DNA of 7,239 nt, from positions 1 through 7,239 of the forward strand of contig PMYM01000123.1 in assembly GCA_003171235.1 (NCBI GenBank), read 5' to 3'. Numbering within the stretch: position 1 is the stretch's first letter; every line of letters starts with the position of its first letter. The stretch is from Phycisphaerales bacterium (GTDB lineage Bacteria; Planctomycetota; Phycisphaerae; SM23-33). Made by a program: the position numbers and the translations under genes. The notes under the pieces were generated by a model. That model was not told where the DNA came from and made no database searches. It worked only from the letters and a program-made list of their open reading frames with translations. This document shows, piece by piece, positions 6,381-7,239 of the stretch.

Positions 6381-6983
6381 ATGCCCGTGGCCATGGAACT
6401 ATCGCGGATCATCATCACCGAGACCTCGCCGCAGCAGGTGATCTTTCTGAAAGAGACGGGCGGCGAGCGCACCTTCCCCATCGTCATCGGCATCAGCGAG
6501 GCCCTGGCCATCGACCGCCGGCTGAAGGGCGTGGCCATGCCCCGCCCCATGACGCACGACCTGCTGGCCCAGGTCATCGAGGCCATGGGCGGGCGCCTGG
6601 AGCGCATTCTCATCACCGACCTGCGCGACCACACCTTCATCGCCACGCTGGTCATCAGCCAGAACGGCCGGACCCTCAAGATCGACGCCCGCCCCTCCGA
6701 CGCCATCGCCCTGGGCGTGGCCTTCGCCACCCCCATACTGGTGGCCGACCACGTGCTGGAGGAGGTCACCAAGGAGAGCTTCGACCTGGAGGCTCAGAAA
6801 GAGGCCCTGCAGGCCAAGCGGGCGGAACTGGCCGAGCAGATCGGCGAAATCAAGGAGCGGCTGGAGGACCCGGTGTTCCTCTCAGCCTCCGACCAGGACG
6901 AACAGCAGGCCCTGCGCGAGCAGATGAGCCAGTTCCAGTCCGACCTGGAAACCATCGAGGAAATCCTCCGGAAGTTACCGTGA
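6381..6983 (+). CDS. DUF151 'bifunctional nuclease' domain protein with C-terminal coiled coil
   Basis: A 200-residue protein. Residues about 5-126 match the bifunctional nuclease (BFN/DUF151) family: MELSRIIITETS, FPIVIGISEALAIDRRLKG (32-50), PRPMTHDLL (54-62) and the highly conserved DARPSDAIALG (102-112). Plant and archaeal or bacterial relatives have been linked to RNase/DNase activity, but the biochemical role in bacteria is poorly settled, so the name reflects family only. Residues about 130-200 are highly charged and helical with heptad-like spacing, broken near PVFLSASD. This probably forms a coiled coil and replaces the UVR motif that some homologues carry here. ATG 6381 suits family N termini; GTG 6375 and ATG 6393 are in-frame alternatives and no strong ribosome binding site decides. 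It has its own candidate promoter. Confidence 0.92.
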   Translation: MPVAMELSRIIITETSPQQVIFLKETGGERTFPIVIGISEALAIDRRLKGVAMPRPMTHDLLAQVIEAMGGRLERILITDLRDHTFIATLVISQNGRTLKIDARPSDAIALGVAFATPILVADHVLEEVTKESFDLEAQKEALQAKRAELAEQIGEIKERLEDPVFLSASDQDEQQALREQMSQFQSDLETIEEILRKLP

Positions 6984-6994
6984 CGGGAACCGGC

Positions 6995-7057
6995 GATTCG
7001 GTGGATCAGTGAATCGGTTGATCGGTGGATCGGTGATTCGGTTAATCGGTTAATCAG
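6995..7057. repeat. Degenerate tandem repeat of about 8 bp (GATYGGT-type units)
   Basis: Eight consecutive units follow the nuclease stop: GATTCGGT, GGATCAGT, GAATCGGTT, GATCGGT, GGATCGGT, GATTCGGTT, AATCGGTT and a partial AATCAG. Unit length wobbles between 7 and 9 and all share a core ATCGGT or TTCGGT. Such low-complexity ATC/GGT runs are non-coding here. They probably grew by slippage or belong to a dispersed repeat family. Confidence 0.75.
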
Positions 7058-7075
7058 AGTCGCGGCGCGGGGTGG

Positions 7076-7104
7076 CATGGTCACGTTTTTTTCGCGTGAC
7101 CATG
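7076..7104. repeat. Perfect 10-bp inverted repeat with T7 loop
   Basis: CATGGTCACG (7076-7085) is the exact reverse complement of CGTGACCATG (7095-7104), with a 9-nt spacer of seven T residues and CG. The T-run is in the loop, not after the stem, so this is not a standard terminator on either strand. It may be a recurrent intergenic palindrome or a protein-binding site. Confidence 0.65.
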
Positions 7105-7143
7105 TTGGGATGTTCGCTCGGTGGCGTGGTTGGACAAGGGCGC

Positions 7144-7175
7144 CGTGGCTTGCGGAGTTAAGCGACGCAACCACG
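7144..7175. repeat. 10-bp hairpin with one bulge near the right edge
   Basis: CGTGG (7144-7148) pairs with CCACG (7171-7175), C7149 is bulged, and TTGCG (7150-7154) pairs with CGCAA (7166-7170) around an 11-nt loop. It lies 39 nt beyond the preceding palindrome and may belong to the same repeat unit. No gene is visible in the remaining 64 bases. Confidence 0.4.
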
Positions 7176-7239
7176 CGATGTTCACTGCAATTCCGGCTCG
7201 GGATGCACGGCTGAATCGGATTGCGCGAGCGGCCCAGCA

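Noticed and set aside
6794..7174. A 126-codon minus-strand frame at the right end
   Set aside because: It spans the tandem repeat, the palindrome and the antisense of the coiled coil; its sequence is repeat-derived and has no recognisable domain.

Overview
This high-GC window reads almost entirely on the + strand. It carries six confident genes: an orphan response regulator, rpsO, pnp, a cold-shock protein, a short membrane-anchored histidine kinase, an NtrC-type sigma-54 activator and a DUF151-type 'bifunctional nuclease' make seven in total counting both two-component partners. GC-rich codon use is strong enough to open long false antisense ORFs. Gene content, frequent absence of Shine-Dalgarno sites, and several kinds of palindromic or short-unit intergenic repeats suggest a free-living Planctomycetota-like bacterium (Phycisphaerae-type). 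The phylum is my inference from general knowledge and was not tested.

Layout. Bases 1-52 hold no gene I can name. An exact TTGACA promoter (53-81) drives a single-domain response regulator (133-525). Then come rpsO (604-873), preceded by a strong hairpin, and pnp (1057-3165), with two hairpins in the gap between them; this is the classical rpsO-pnp linkage. After pnp, 273 bases of structured non-coding DNA (3166-3438) lead into a CspA-family gene (3439-3669). That leader has a terminator-like hairpin that is mutually exclusive with an upstream hairpin, and it is the most interesting candidate regulatory element here.

The second half is a two-component pair, a histidine kinase (3806-4603) and an NtrC-like activator (4839-6212). 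They are separated by a twin-hairpin palindromic repeat, a doubtful 39-codon ORF, and a promoter whose predicted transcript begins about 3 nt before the activator's ATG. A 114-bp imperfect inverted repeat and an extended -10 promoter precede the DUF151 nuclease (6381-6983). The right end (6984-7239) has no convincing gene; it holds a degenerate tandem repeat of about 8 bp and two hairpins, and I see nothing in the last 64 bases.

Functionally, the left half is an RNA/translation cluster (S15, PNPase, RNA-chaperone cold-shock protein) of the kind used in cold adaptation and mRNA turnover. The right half is a phosphorelay likely to control sigma-54 promoters, whose targets cannot be read from this window. 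I found no CRISPR array, tRNA, rRNA, transposase or phage gene, and no clearly novel protein system. The unexplained signal lies in the non-coding DNA.
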